Source: Pontiellaceae bacterium B12227
Lineage (GTDB): Bacteria > Verrucomicrobiota > Kiritimatiellia > Kiritimatiellales > Pontiellaceae
Reading direction: 5' to 3'
NCBI GenBank assembly: GCA_029432775.1
Contig: JAROAZ010000018.1
Span: 1-64,000 of the forward strand
DNA length: 64,000 nucleotides
A model generated the notes under the pieces. It saw only the letters and a list, made by a program, of their open reading frames with translations. It was not told the DNA's origin and searched no databases. Of this stretch, positions 22,985-31,265 are shown in pieces. The position numbers were made by a program, and so were the translations under genes. Position 1 is the stretch's first letter. Each line of letters opens with the position of its first letter.

Positions 22985-24728
22985 CACCAAATTTAAACGC
23001 CGGAGTTTTATGGGGGCCGTTGGTGGTTCCTGCGCCGTCATCAGTGCCTCAGCCATTGCGCAACAGGAAAGGCCCTCGGGCGGCGGGCATCCGCCGATGC
23101 CGCGGGGCGCAGGGCAAAGTAGAAAACAGAAGAATGCAGTTGAAGGAAAAATTCAACAGGTCAGCACGGATGTGCTCGTGGTGGGCGGCGGGATGGCCGG
23201 GGTGTTTGCGGCCGTTAAGGCGCACGATGCCGGCGCCAGGGTGCTGCTGGTCGATAAGGGCGCGGTGGGCCGTTCAGGTCAAACCCCGTTTGCCCGCGGC
23301 ATCTTCCGTTTCAATGAAGAAGATGGTATGACCAAGGCTGAATATCTCAGGAAAACCGCCATAGCGGCGGAGCAGATGAATAATCCTGTCTACACGGAGC
23401 TGGTACTCGATCAATCGCCTGTGGTGGTGGCCGAGCTGGAGTCGTGGGGTTTCTTTAAGGAGGCCACCTATGCCAAAGCGATGAATTATCCGCTCAAGGA
23501 GCGTAACATTCCGACGATCGAGCGGGTCATGCTCACGCATCTGCTTGAAGAGGACGGGCGGGTGGTTGGTGCGATGGGATTGAGCATCGATAAAAACGAG
23601 TCCATTGCCATCCACGCCAAGAGCGTGATTCTTTGTACGGGTGCAAGCGGCTTTAAACCGACCGGCTGGCAGATCGGTTCGCTCACATCCGACGGCGACG
23701 CGATGGCCTACCGCATCGGCGCCGAAATTACCGGCAAGGAATGGGTGGATGGACATGGCATGACCAATTTCGGTCTGGATGGCTTGGCTAAAACCACATC
23801 TTCCGGAACCGAGGAAATCCGCGGCATGCTCGGTGTTGAACAAAATATAGAGGTGGAAAAAAGCGGCCCGTCTTCCGGTGGAATGATGGGCCCTCCGCGC
23901 GGCGGAGGTGGTGGTCCGGGCGGCGATCGGCGCGGTCCACCCCCGGGGGGCGATAAAATGGCCGGCGGTCATGGAGGTCCTCCCGGCGGAGGTAAAGGTG
24001 GCCCGGGCGGCAGCAAAGGCGGTCCCGGTGGTGGACACGGAGGTCCTCCGATGGGGACTTCGGGCGGCGGGGTTTCTGCCGGGATGTCGCAGCATAAAGC
24101 CGAGGGGCTGTTCCCGCAGGACGACAAATGCTCTTCAAACATTCCGGGGCTCTATGCCGCGGGCGATGCGCTCGGTTCCATGCAGAGCGGCGGAATCTAT
24201 ACGCAGGTCGGAGGATCGCTGGCCGGATCGGCGGCGCAGGGTGCGCTGGCCGGAAAGACGGCCGCCGAATATGCGGCCGGCGTTGATCTTGTAAAGACGG
24301 ATGCGGCCGGATTGAAAACCATTAACACCGATATCTACGCCCCGTACCTGCGCGACAGCGGTTTCTCGGCGCAATGGGTCACGCAGACGCTGCAGGGTAT
24401 CATGATCCCCAATTTTATTCTCTATGTGAAAAGCGAAGACCGGATGCGGGCGGCGCTGACCTATATCGAGTATCTGCGCGACCATCAGGTGCCGTTGCTG
24501 AAGGCCGACGATCTGCACGAGCTACGGCAATGCCACGAGACGGCCAATATGATTCTCAATGCAGAGATGAAGCTGCGTGCCTCGATCGAAAGGAAAGAGA
24601 GCCGGGGCAGTCATTACCGCGAGGATTATCCCGAGCGGAATGACAAGGACTGGCTCTGCTGGATCAAAATCCGACAGGCCGCGGACGGCGGCATGGAGCT
24701 GGTTAAGCAATCGGTTAAGGGCAGTTAG
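22971..24728 (+). CDS. Tat-exported fumarate-reductase-type flavoprotein with Gly-rich insert
   Basis: Longer in-frame starts exist upstream but lie within the cytochrome gene; this ATG follows AGGAGCAGCAA and starts a twin-arginine signal (RR at 10-11, FKRRSFMG). The 585-residue product has an FAD-binding Rossmann motif (VVGGGMAG, about 70-77), the GLYAAGD segment near 393-399 and a C-terminal ESRGSHYREDYP-type end, all typical of the FrdA/SdhA/AprA family. Residues 302-367 are almost only Gly, Pro, Arg, Lys, Met and Ser, where family members have part of the capping domain. Substrate recognition is therefore probably unusual. It is predicted to be an extracytoplasmic reductase or oxidase fed by the membrane cytochrome; the substrate is unknown. 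Confidence 0.83.
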   Translation: MNPLNTKFKRRSFMGAVGGSCAVISASAIAQQERPSGGGHPPMPRGAGQSRKQKNAVEGKIQQVSTDVLVVGGGMAGVFAAVKAHDAGARVLLVDKGAVGRSGQTPFARGIFRFNEEDGMTKAEYLRKTAIAAEQMNNPVYTELVLDQSPVVVAELESWGFFKEATYAKAMNYPLKERNIPTIERVMLTHLLEEDGRVVGAMGLSIDKNESIAIHAKSVILCTGASGFKPTGWQIGSLTSDGDAMAYRIGAEITGKEWVDGHGMTNFGLDGLAKTTSSGTEEIRGMLGVEQNIEVEKSGPSSGGMMGPPRGGGGGPGGDRRGPPPGGDKMAGGHGGPPGGGKGGPGGSKGGPGGGHGGPPMGTSGGGVSAGMSQHKAEGLFPQDDKCSSNIPGLYAAGDALGSMQSGGIYTQVGGSLAGSAAQGALAGKTAAEYAAGVDLVKTDAAGLKTINTDIYAPYLRDSGFSAQWVTQTLQGIMIPNFILYVKSEDRMRAALTYIEYLRDHQVPLLKADDLHELRQCHETANMILNAEMKLRASIERKESRGSHYREDYPERNDKDWLCWIKIRQAADGGMELVKQSVKGS

Positions 24729-24741
24729 CTTCCCATCCAGT

Positions 24742-24781
24742 TCCGGGGCAGCGGCAGGTGTGCGCTTTAGAGCTGCCCGGA
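24742..24781. terminator. Weak inverted repeat between convergent genes
   Basis: TCCGGGGCAGC (24742-24752) can pair with GCTGCCCGGA (24772-24781) with one bulged G, between the convergent flavoprotein and sulfatase genes. There is no T tract on either strand, so a terminator role is doubtful. Confidence 0.3.
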
Positions 24782-24801
24782 GTTGGAGCAGTAGGCTTTC
24801 C

Positions 24802-26196
24802 TCAGCTGCCTTGCTCTTTCGCCTGTTTCCGGATGGCTTTCATCACGGCGGGAGTCATGTCGGGATTAACGCCCGTTTTGATCCGCTGCGTGTGGTAGTA
24901 GTGCCGTTCGAGTTCCCAGAAGAGCGTTTCATCATAGGGCGGTTCAACTTTGTCGATTTCCCACTTTTCCAACAACTGATTCAGCTCCTGGGTTTTTTCG
25001 GGCATGCGTTTGGCCAGGTCGGTGGTTTCGGCCAGATCGTTTTCAAGATTGTAGAGGGCGAGTCCGTAATTATCGACCCGGATCAGTTTCCATTGGCCGT
25101 CGCGGACGGCGGCGCAGTCGAGCTTGCGCCAGTAGAGCTTTTCGTGCGGAATGTCTTTGGTTTCTCCGAGGATGTAGGGAAGCAGATCATGCCCGTCCAG
25201 CGGACGGGGCTGTTCCAGCGAACCGCCGGCGGCGGCCAGACAGGTGGGATAGATGTCCAGTGCGGAAACCATGGGCGCATAGGATTGTCCTGCCTGCACC
25301 TTGTCTTTCCAGTAGAGCACGAACGGAACCCGGTGGCCGCCCTCGAACTTGTAGCCTTTCATCCCGCCGAGCGGGGCGTTGGACGATTGTTTAACCGTGC
25401 CGCCGTTGTCGGAGAGAAACCAGATCATCGTATTGTCGAGCTTTCCCGATTTTTCCAATGATTGGAAAATGCGGCCGATATTCCGGTCCATACCGTAGAT
25501 GAGCCCGGCATAGTTATCGTCGGTACCCAACGCTTCCATATCTTCGGGTTTTGATTGGAGCGGTCCATGCGGGGCGGTGTAGGAGAGGAAGACAAAAAAC
25601 GGTTTCTCTGAATCGGCTTCGATATATTTAAGGGTCTGGTCGGTCAGGCAGTCGGTCAGATGGCCTTTGAATTCCACCTGGGTTCCGTTGTGTTCAATAT
25701 TGCGTGGATCGCCCGGTTTGTCGTGTGCATGTTTTTTGTTGAACCAATAGGTGCGGGAGCCTTCGCGCAGGCCCCAGAATTCATCGAATCCGCGAGCCGT
25801 CGGGTAGTGATGCGTTTCATCCCCGAGGTGCCATTTCCCGAAGAGAGCCGTGCGGTAGCCCTCGGACTGCAATGCCTGCCCCAGCGTCCGCTCCTCTGTA
25901 TCCATGCCGAACGGGCGCGGCGGGCAGTTGCCCTCGTGCCCGAAGCGCTGCTGATAGCGCCCGGTCATCATCCCGGCGCGTGAAGGACTGCAGACCGATG
26001 CGGTAACATGCCCGTCGGTAAAGCGGCATCCATTTTTCGCCAGCCAGTCGATGTTCGGCGTTTTAATATGTTCCGAACCCTGGAAACCCACGTCATGGTA
26101 TCCCAGGTCATCGGCAAGAATCAGCAGGATGTTGGGTTGTCCGGCCTGGGCGGTTGCAAAGGCAGCGAGGCTGAGGGCGATGAGCAGTTTCTTCAT
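24802..26196 (-). CDS. Secreted sulfatase (S1 family)
   Basis: This 464-residue protein has a signal peptide (MKKLLIALSLAAFATAQA) and a formylglycine sulfatase fold. PNILLILADDLGYHD (21-35) supplies metal-binding Asp29/30, and the active site is Cys69-Ser-Pro-Ser-Arg73, in which Cys69 would be oxidised to formylglycine. GKWHLG and LSDNGG segments are present. It probably removes sulfate esters from algal polysaccharide in the periplasm. Its ATG overlaps the stop of the beta-helix/GH16 gene (ATGA), so the two are co-translated. Residues FQSLE near the middle are encoded by the palindrome at 25453-25467. The sulfated substrate is not identifiable from sequence. Confidence 0.92.
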   Translation of the reverse strand: MKKLLIALSLAAFATAQAGQPNILLILADDLGYHDVGFQGSEHIKTPNIDWLAKNGCRFTDGHVTASVCSPSRAGMMTGRYQQRFGHEGNCPPRPFGMDTEERTLGQALQSEGYRTALFGKWHLGDETHHYPTARGFDEFWGLREGSRTYWFNKKHAHDKPGDPRNIEHNGTQVEFKGHLTDCLTDQTLKYIEADSEKPFFVFLSYTAPHGPLQSKPEDMEALGTDDNYAGLIYGMDRNIGRIFQSLEKSGKLDNTMIWFLSDNGGTVKQSSNAPLGGMKGYKFEGGHRVPFVLYWKDKVQAGQSYAPMVSALDIYPTCLAAAGGSLEQPRPLDGHDLLPYILGETKDIPHEKLYWRKLDCAAVRDGQWKLIRVDNYGLALYNLENDLAETTDLAKRMPEKTQELNQLLEKWEIDKVEPPYDETLFWELERHYYHTQRIKTGVNPDMTPAVMKAIRKQAKEQGS

Positions 26197-28559
26197 TTTT
26201 TGTTTTCCTTTTGATAGACGCGAACATAGTCGATTTCAAACCGGGCAGGGAATTCGGTGCCGGATGGATTGCCGCCGTTGTCTCCGCCAATGGCCATATT
26301 CAAGAGGATATATTGGGGATGATTGAACGGATTTGCAATACGATCCCCGTCATGATTGAAGGTGTCCTTTAATAACGTTTCATTCAACAGCCGGTCATCG
26401 ACATAGAGTCGGATGGCCTCTTCGTCCCAGTCCATCCGCCAAACGTGGAAGTCTTCCGCCCAATCATCGGGAAAATCGGTGAGAGGCGTTTTTACCGAGT
26501 TCCACTTCGGGGTGTAGGGTTTGCGGGTGCCGGATGCGACGTTGGCGAGCAGATGGCCTTTGTAGTACTCCATAATATCGATCTCGCCATTCGATGGCCA
26601 TGGGCCATCGGTGCCAAGTGTCCAGAATGCGGGCCAGAGTCCGGGACGGACATCGATTTTTGCGCGCATCTCAAAACGGCCGTACTGCCAGCTGTGCAAT
26701 CCTTTGGTTTTCAAGCATGCGGAGGTGTATTCGGCTCCCTTGCGTTTGATTTTCCAATGGTTGGAACCCGGCTTGTGATTCGGGTTGGGCTTCCATTCCC
26801 GCCGTCCTTCAATCACCAGCATTCCATTAGAGCAAGACGCGTTGTCGGGTTGATACCATTGCAACTCGTTGTTGCGGACAAAACCGTGTTCATAGGTCCA
26901 GTTGTCCGGATTCGGTTTGCCGTTTTCGTTGAACTCGTCCGACCAGACGAGTTTGTAGTCCGATTCAGTTGGTCGACTGATTTCGATGGCACCGAGGTCC
27001 GGTTTTCCAATGATTGGATTTCCGAAGAAGTCTTCCTTCACTTCCAATCCGATCTGCAGTCCGAGCTCGTCATTGCTCAGCAAGGGAATTGGGATGCCGC
27101 GGTCTTTCACCAACGTTTTGTTACGGGGGATGTAGTCTTCGGGAACATCGCTGCCCGGGTTCATGAAATCAGGGTTTCCGATGATGGGTTTTGTATCGGT
27201 AAAAGGAAGGGAGGGGGGAAGGATGGAGTCGCGAGTGTAGAGGTTATTTTGAAACAGCACTCCGGGAATGGACTGTGCCGGTTTGTCTGTTCGTCCGTCC
27301 TGATCCCCCAGCACATCGACGGTTTTTCCCATGATGTGGAAAATATTATTAGCCACCAGCAGGCCGTCGGTTGTCGGGGCGATGGAAAAGCAGGAGCGGG
27401 TGCCGGATTTGACGTAGATGGTGTTGTTGTAAATGTAGGAATTATACGGCCCGTGTTTTTTGTTTTTGCTGCCGGTATATCCACTCGTCCAGAGAATCTT
27501 TCCTTCCTGAAACGCCTTATTCTTTCCCTTCTCGCGCGAGCCGTCGTTAATGCTGATGTTGTAGCGGTAGGCGCAGTTATGATTGTTGCCGAGTATTTCC
27601 ACGAAGCCGCCTTCGTTATCAAGGCTCAGGTTATATTGTATGACCACGTTGCGGCAGTTGAAGTCGATGTGGACACCGCACGAATCGCCTTTTCCCCGGG
27701 CGTGCATGAATTTGTTTTTTTCGATCAGCACGTTGTTGCAGGTCCATGGCCATATGCCGCTGCCGCGCGCATGCATTCGTGGATCGAGGTTGGAGCCGGA
27801 TCCATCCACCGTGTTGCCGCGCACCACCAGATCGTTCACATTGCCGGGCTGGATGGCCGGGCCGCCGATATCTTTCATTCTATTGTTCAGGATCTGAACG
27901 TTCCGAATGTGTTTCAGGTTGATGGCTTTGAAGCCGGTTTGGGCGATTCGGCAGTTGCGAACGATAAAGTCGGTGCAGGGCTTGTTGCGGCTGCCCTCTA
28001 TGGAAATGCCGGAACCCATGAAAGTGGTGCTGTGGTGTCCTTCGTGTTCGGTTCCAACCTCTGGAAATATTTTATAGATGGTCAGCCGTTCAATGGTGAT
28101 GTGTGAGGTTGCCCCATAGGTGCCCCGGATGAGCACGCCGAAGCGCAGATTCGGTTTTGAACCGTCAACGGTTAGGCCGCCGTCGGCGGTGATTTGCAGA
28201 TCGCGCACGAGCACATGGTGTGAATTCCGCAAATAGACTCCGGCCGTATGCCCCCGGGCATCGATGACCGGATCGTTGCCTTTTCCAAATGCGCCGATTT
28301 CGATGGGGTTTTCGGGGGAGCCCTGAAGCTGAAGGCTGAGCCCGCCTTTAAAAAAAGAGCCGCGTTTGAGCTGCAGGCGGTCGCCCGGTTTAAATGTGAT
28401 GCTGCCGGCTTTGGCCAGCGTTTTCCAGGGGGTCGCTGCTGTTAGACCATCGTTCGCATCGTCTCCGTTTTTGCTGTCGAGATGAAACGTGCGCGCGGTC
28501 GCGGCTGATGCCAGGCAACAAGCAGCCAGCAGGGTGAGGAGGTAATATTTAGCGTTCAT
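26193..28559 (-). CDS. Secreted parallel beta-helix / GH16 fusion enzyme
   Basis: Starting at the second in-frame ATG gives a 788-residue protein with a signal peptide (MNAKYYLLTLLAACCLASAATA); an ATG at 28586 would add nine residues before it. Neither start has a strong ribosome site. Residues about 20-530 form a right-handed parallel beta-helix (repeated N-x-V-I-x-N type turns), a fold of polysaccharide lyases and some carrageenases. Residues about 545-788 are GH16 with catalytic Glu659-x-Asp661-x2-Glu664 (GEIDIMEY). GH16 includes agarases, porphyranases, carrageenases and laminarinases. It is joined to the sulfatase by a 4-base overlap. Palindrome copies fall at 26752-26766 (SNHWK) and 28052-28066, with a one-mismatch copy at 27005-27019. 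Confidence 0.82.
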   Translation of the reverse strand: MNAKYYLLTLLAACCLASAATARTFHLDSKNGDDANDGLTAATPWKTLAKAGSITFKPGDRLQLKRGSFFKGGLSLQLQGSPENPIEIGAFGKGNDPVIDARGHTAGVYLRNSHHVLVRDLQITADGGLTVDGSKPNLRFGVLIRGTYGATSHITIERLTIYKIFPEVGTEHEGHHSTTFMGSGISIEGSRNKPCTDFIVRNCRIAQTGFKAINLKHIRNVQILNNRMKDIGGPAIQPGNVNDLVVRGNTVDGSGSNLDPRMHARGSGIWPWTCNNVLIEKNKFMHARGKGDSCGVHIDFNCRNVVIQYNLSLDNEGGFVEILGNNHNCAYRYNISINDGSREKGKNKAFQEGKILWTSGYTGSKNKKHGPYNSYIYNNTIYVKSGTRSCFSIAPTTDGLLVANNIFHIMGKTVDVLGDQDGRTDKPAQSIPGVLFQNNLYTRDSILPPSLPFTDTKPIIGNPDFMNPGSDVPEDYIPRNKTLVKDRGIPIPLLSNDELGLQIGLEVKEDFFGNPIIGKPDLGAIEISRPTESDYKLVWSDEFNENGKPNPDNWTYEHGFVRNNELQWYQPDNASCSNGMLVIEGRREWKPNPNHKPGSNHWKIKRKGAEYTSACLKTKGLHSWQYGRFEMRAKIDVRPGLWPAFWTLGTDGPWPSNGEIDIMEYYKGHLLANVASGTRKPYTPKWNSVKTPLTDFPDDWAEDFHVWRMDWDEEAIRLYVDDRLLNETLLKDTFNHDGDRIANPFNHPQYILLNMAIGGDNGGNPSGTEFPARFEIDYVRVYQKENKK

Positions 28560-28922
28560 GATTCGTTTATAGATTCCCGGGTGCATTGGCTGTTTAAAAA
28601 TTAAAATCGTATTCTCAACCCCGGGTGAGCCACATCGGGAGTAAGACCGGTTGCATACTGTTACCTTATCTTAGTTCCCAATTCATGAAAACTGACGTTT
28701 TTAAACGAAATGATTTATCAGAAGCAGGCTTCAGTCGTCGCACGGAAGCCGGGTTTTCGGAATATTTTGCCGGATTTTCGGTCAGATAAATGAAGGCGAT
28801 CGCATTAGTTTGTTGATGCAGGCCGGCCATATACCCGGTTGGTTCAGGCGATTTCAGGATCGGAATGTTAAGAAGCACGCAAACATGTTATGGGTTTGCC
28901 GGTGATAGGAAAAGGGTTTGTT
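28560..28922. other. Divergent promoter region, no gene supported
   Basis: These 363 bases separate the minus-strand beta-helix/GH16 gene from the plus-strand alpha-galactosidase. A short minus-strand open frame (28666-28878) has no recognisable product. The palindrome CGTTTTTAAACG (28696-28707) is a possible operator. No confident promoter could be placed. Confidence 0.5.
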
Positions 28923-31127
28923 ATGAAGAGTTCTGTTTACAAGGTCATTCTGAGGTGCAGTGCCTTATTGGTGTCATTTTATTATTCCGGCACCGCCGTT
29001 GCTGAAAATTTTGTTTTAGAAACGGAAAACATGAGCATGGCTTTTTCCTCCGAGAAGGATGCTCTTAATCTCCGTTATTTCGGAGCAAAGGTCGCTGATT
29101 CAGAAGATTTGTTTGCGGGCGGGAGTTCAGTACCGGAATTCTATTCTTACTGGGATACGACCTTGGGGCGCAATGGAAATGAGTTTGGTTACTCTATTGT
29201 TCAGGCCGATGGAACAATCTCTTCCAAACTGGTCTTTATCAGGGGGGAGAAACAGAAACTTAATGAAGACCAGGTGCAGCTGAGTTTCCACTATAAGGAT
29301 CCGGCCTATGATTTGACCCTGACTCGCCATTACCTCGCCTCGTATGAAAGTGATATTATTGAAACGTGGAGTGAATTAATCTATTCAGGGGAGGGGGCAG
29401 TGCGTGTGGAACGGCTCTCATCTTTTGTGCTGAACACTTCGGCGCAGCAGCCGTATCTGACCGGGTTCAATGGAACCTGGGCGCGGGAATCTCTGATGAA
29501 TGAATCTCCGCTAATGGAAGGGACCTCTGAGCTTTCCGGAACAACGGGAGCGCGGGTTGCTCAAACCGCCAATCCATCCTTTATTCTTTCGCTCGATGGT
29601 CCTGCCCGGGAAGATACCGGGCGTGTGGTGATGGGCTCGCTCGCCTGGTCCGGCAACTTTGCTTTTCGTTTTCGTCGGTCCTACGATAATAAAATCAGGG
29701 CCTCTTTGGGATATCATCCGATGCATTCAGCATATCAATTGGCAAAAGGGGAAACGCTTGTAACACCCCGGCTGATCCTTACTTATAGTGGCCAGGGAAA
29801 AGGGGCGGCGACGCGCGCATTTCACCGCTGGGCCCGGCAATATGGAATTCGTGGCGGAAATACACCGAGAATGATTCTGTTGAACTCATGGGAAGGGGCC
29901 TACTTTAAGTTTAATCAGAATAAAATATACGGCATGATGGAGCGCGCGAGCTCGATGGGTGTTGAGTTGTTTGTGCTCGATGACGGTTGGTTCGGAGAAG
30001 GAAAATTTGCCCGCAATTCCGACAAGGCCGGACTGGGTGACTGGCAGGTTAACCGCGAAAAACTCCCCGACGGGATTGATGGACTTATCCGCAAAGCAGA
30101 AGAGTTCGGCATTCAATTCGGAATCTGGGTGGAGCCTGAGATGGTGAACCCGAAAAGCCAACTCTATACCGATCATCCGGAATGGACCCTTCAGTTGCCG
30201 AATCGCGAAGAGCGGATGAGCCGCAATCAGCTTGTGCTGGATCTATGCAATCCGGCGGTACAGGACTATATCTTTACGATGATGGATCAACTGCTCAGCA
30301 GTCATCCGGATATCTGCTATATCAAATGGGATTGTAATAGTCATGTTATCAATCCGGGGTCCACGTGGCTTCCCGACGATAAACAGAGCCATCTATGGAT
30401 CGACTATGTGAAGGGTTACTATTCCGTTCTGGACCGCCTTATTAAGGAACACCCGAAGGTTGTATTCCAGGCCTGTTCGAGCGGGGGCGGAAGGGTTGAT
30501 TATGGCGCCATGCAGCGACATCATGAATTCTGGACGAGTGATAATACCGATGCGCTTGACCGAATTTATATGCAATGGAGTATCGGTCATTTCTATCCTG
30601 CCATTGCAATGGCCAGTCATGTTACGGCCACACCCAATCATCAGACCGGGCGCAGTACGCCGCTAAAATTCCGATTTGATGTTGCAATGGCCGGGCGGCT
30701 CGGCTTTGAGCTCGATCCCAAAAATCTAAATCCGAAGGAGGTTGAATTTTGCAAAGATCAGCTTGCAGTTTATAAAGAAATTCGACCCGTTGTGCAGCTC
30801 GGCGATCTCTATCGTCTCCGCGATCCCGATCAGAATGCTGATCCGGCCCTGATGTACCTGCTTGAAAGCGAGGGTAAACAGACGGCCATTTTGTTCGCCT
30901 ATCTGTTGAACCGGAAAAAAAGTGATGGACACGAACCAGTCTGCCTTAAGGGGCTCAAGCCGAATGCCCGGTATGTGATTACCGAGTTAGGTTCTGATAA
31001 ACGCATTCCCTATCACGGAAAGGCATTTTCCGGCCAATACCTCATTCGGCATGGAATTCCGATGAACTGGCCCAGGAAGGGGAGGGATTATCTCAGCCGC
31101 GTTATTCAAATAAAGGAAATGAACTGA
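28923..31127 (+). CDS. Secreted GH36 alpha-galactosidase
   Basis: The ATG follows GATAGGAAAAGGG and gives 734 residues with a signal peptide ending near VAE; the longer frame from 28890 adds eleven residues with no better signal. The GH36 barrel shows LDDGWFG, FGIWVEPEMV, the nucleophile Asp470 in IKWDCN and the acid/base Asp540 in FWTSDNTD. The catalytic set and length fit bacterial GH36 enzymes, which remove terminal alpha-galactose. In this neighbourhood it may act on galactans or galactolipids. It may be transcribed with the GH43 gene 138 bases downstream. Confidence 0.9.
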   Translation: MKSSVYKVILRCSALLVSFYYSGTAVAENFVLETENMSMAFSSEKDALNLRYFGAKVADSEDLFAGGSSVPEFYSYWDTTLGRNGNEFGYSIVQADGTISSKLVFIRGEKQKLNEDQVQLSFHYKDPAYDLTLTRHYLASYESDIIETWSELIYSGEGAVRVERLSSFVLNTSAQQPYLTGFNGTWARESLMNESPLMEGTSELSGTTGARVAQTANPSFILSLDGPAREDTGRVVMGSLAWSGNFAFRFRRSYDNKIRASLGYHPMHSAYQLAKGETLVTPRLILTYSGQGKGAATRAFHRWARQYGIRGGNTPRMILLNSWEGAYFKFNQNKIYGMMERASSMGVELFVLDDGWFGEGKFARNSDKAGLGDWQVNREKLPDGIDGLIRKAEEFGIQFGIWVEPEMVNPKSQLYTDHPEWTLQLPNREERMSRNQLVLDLCNPAVQDYIFTMMDQLLSSHPDICYIKWDCNSHVINPGSTWLPDDKQSHLWIDYVKGYYSVLDRLIKEHPKVVFQACSSGGGRVDYGAMQRHHEFWTSDNTDALDRIYMQWSIGHFYPAIAMASHVTATPNHQTGRSTPLKFRFDVAMAGRLGFELDPKNLNPKEVEFCKDQLAVYKEIRPVVQLGDLYRLRDPDQNADPALMYLLESEGKQTAILFAYLLNRKKSDGHEPVCLKGLKPNARYVITELGSDKRIPYHGKAFSGQYLIRHGIPMNWPRKGRDYLSRVIQIKEMN

Positions 31128-31265
31128 ACTTTCTGAAACCGGGCGGAGCCGGGGCGCCGGAAGTCTTGAGGCGGAATGCGATTACTTTTCATGCTCTTTA
31201 TGGTACATTCTCATATGCAGGTAGATGTGAATTTCAGGACCGCATATATAAAGTTAAAGGATAGA

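Noticed and set aside
26445..28106. A 553-codon plus-strand open frame
   Set aside because: It is antisense to the beta-helix/GH16 gene, which shows clear catalytic motifs; the shadow has no ribosome site or domain.
28666..28878. A 70-codon minus-strand open frame in the divergent region
   Set aside because: It has no good ribosome site or recognisable sequence and lies in a probable promoter region.
30940..30955. CTTAAG inside the GH36 gene
   Set aside because: It is a single box within a coding region, without a partner 11 bp upstream.
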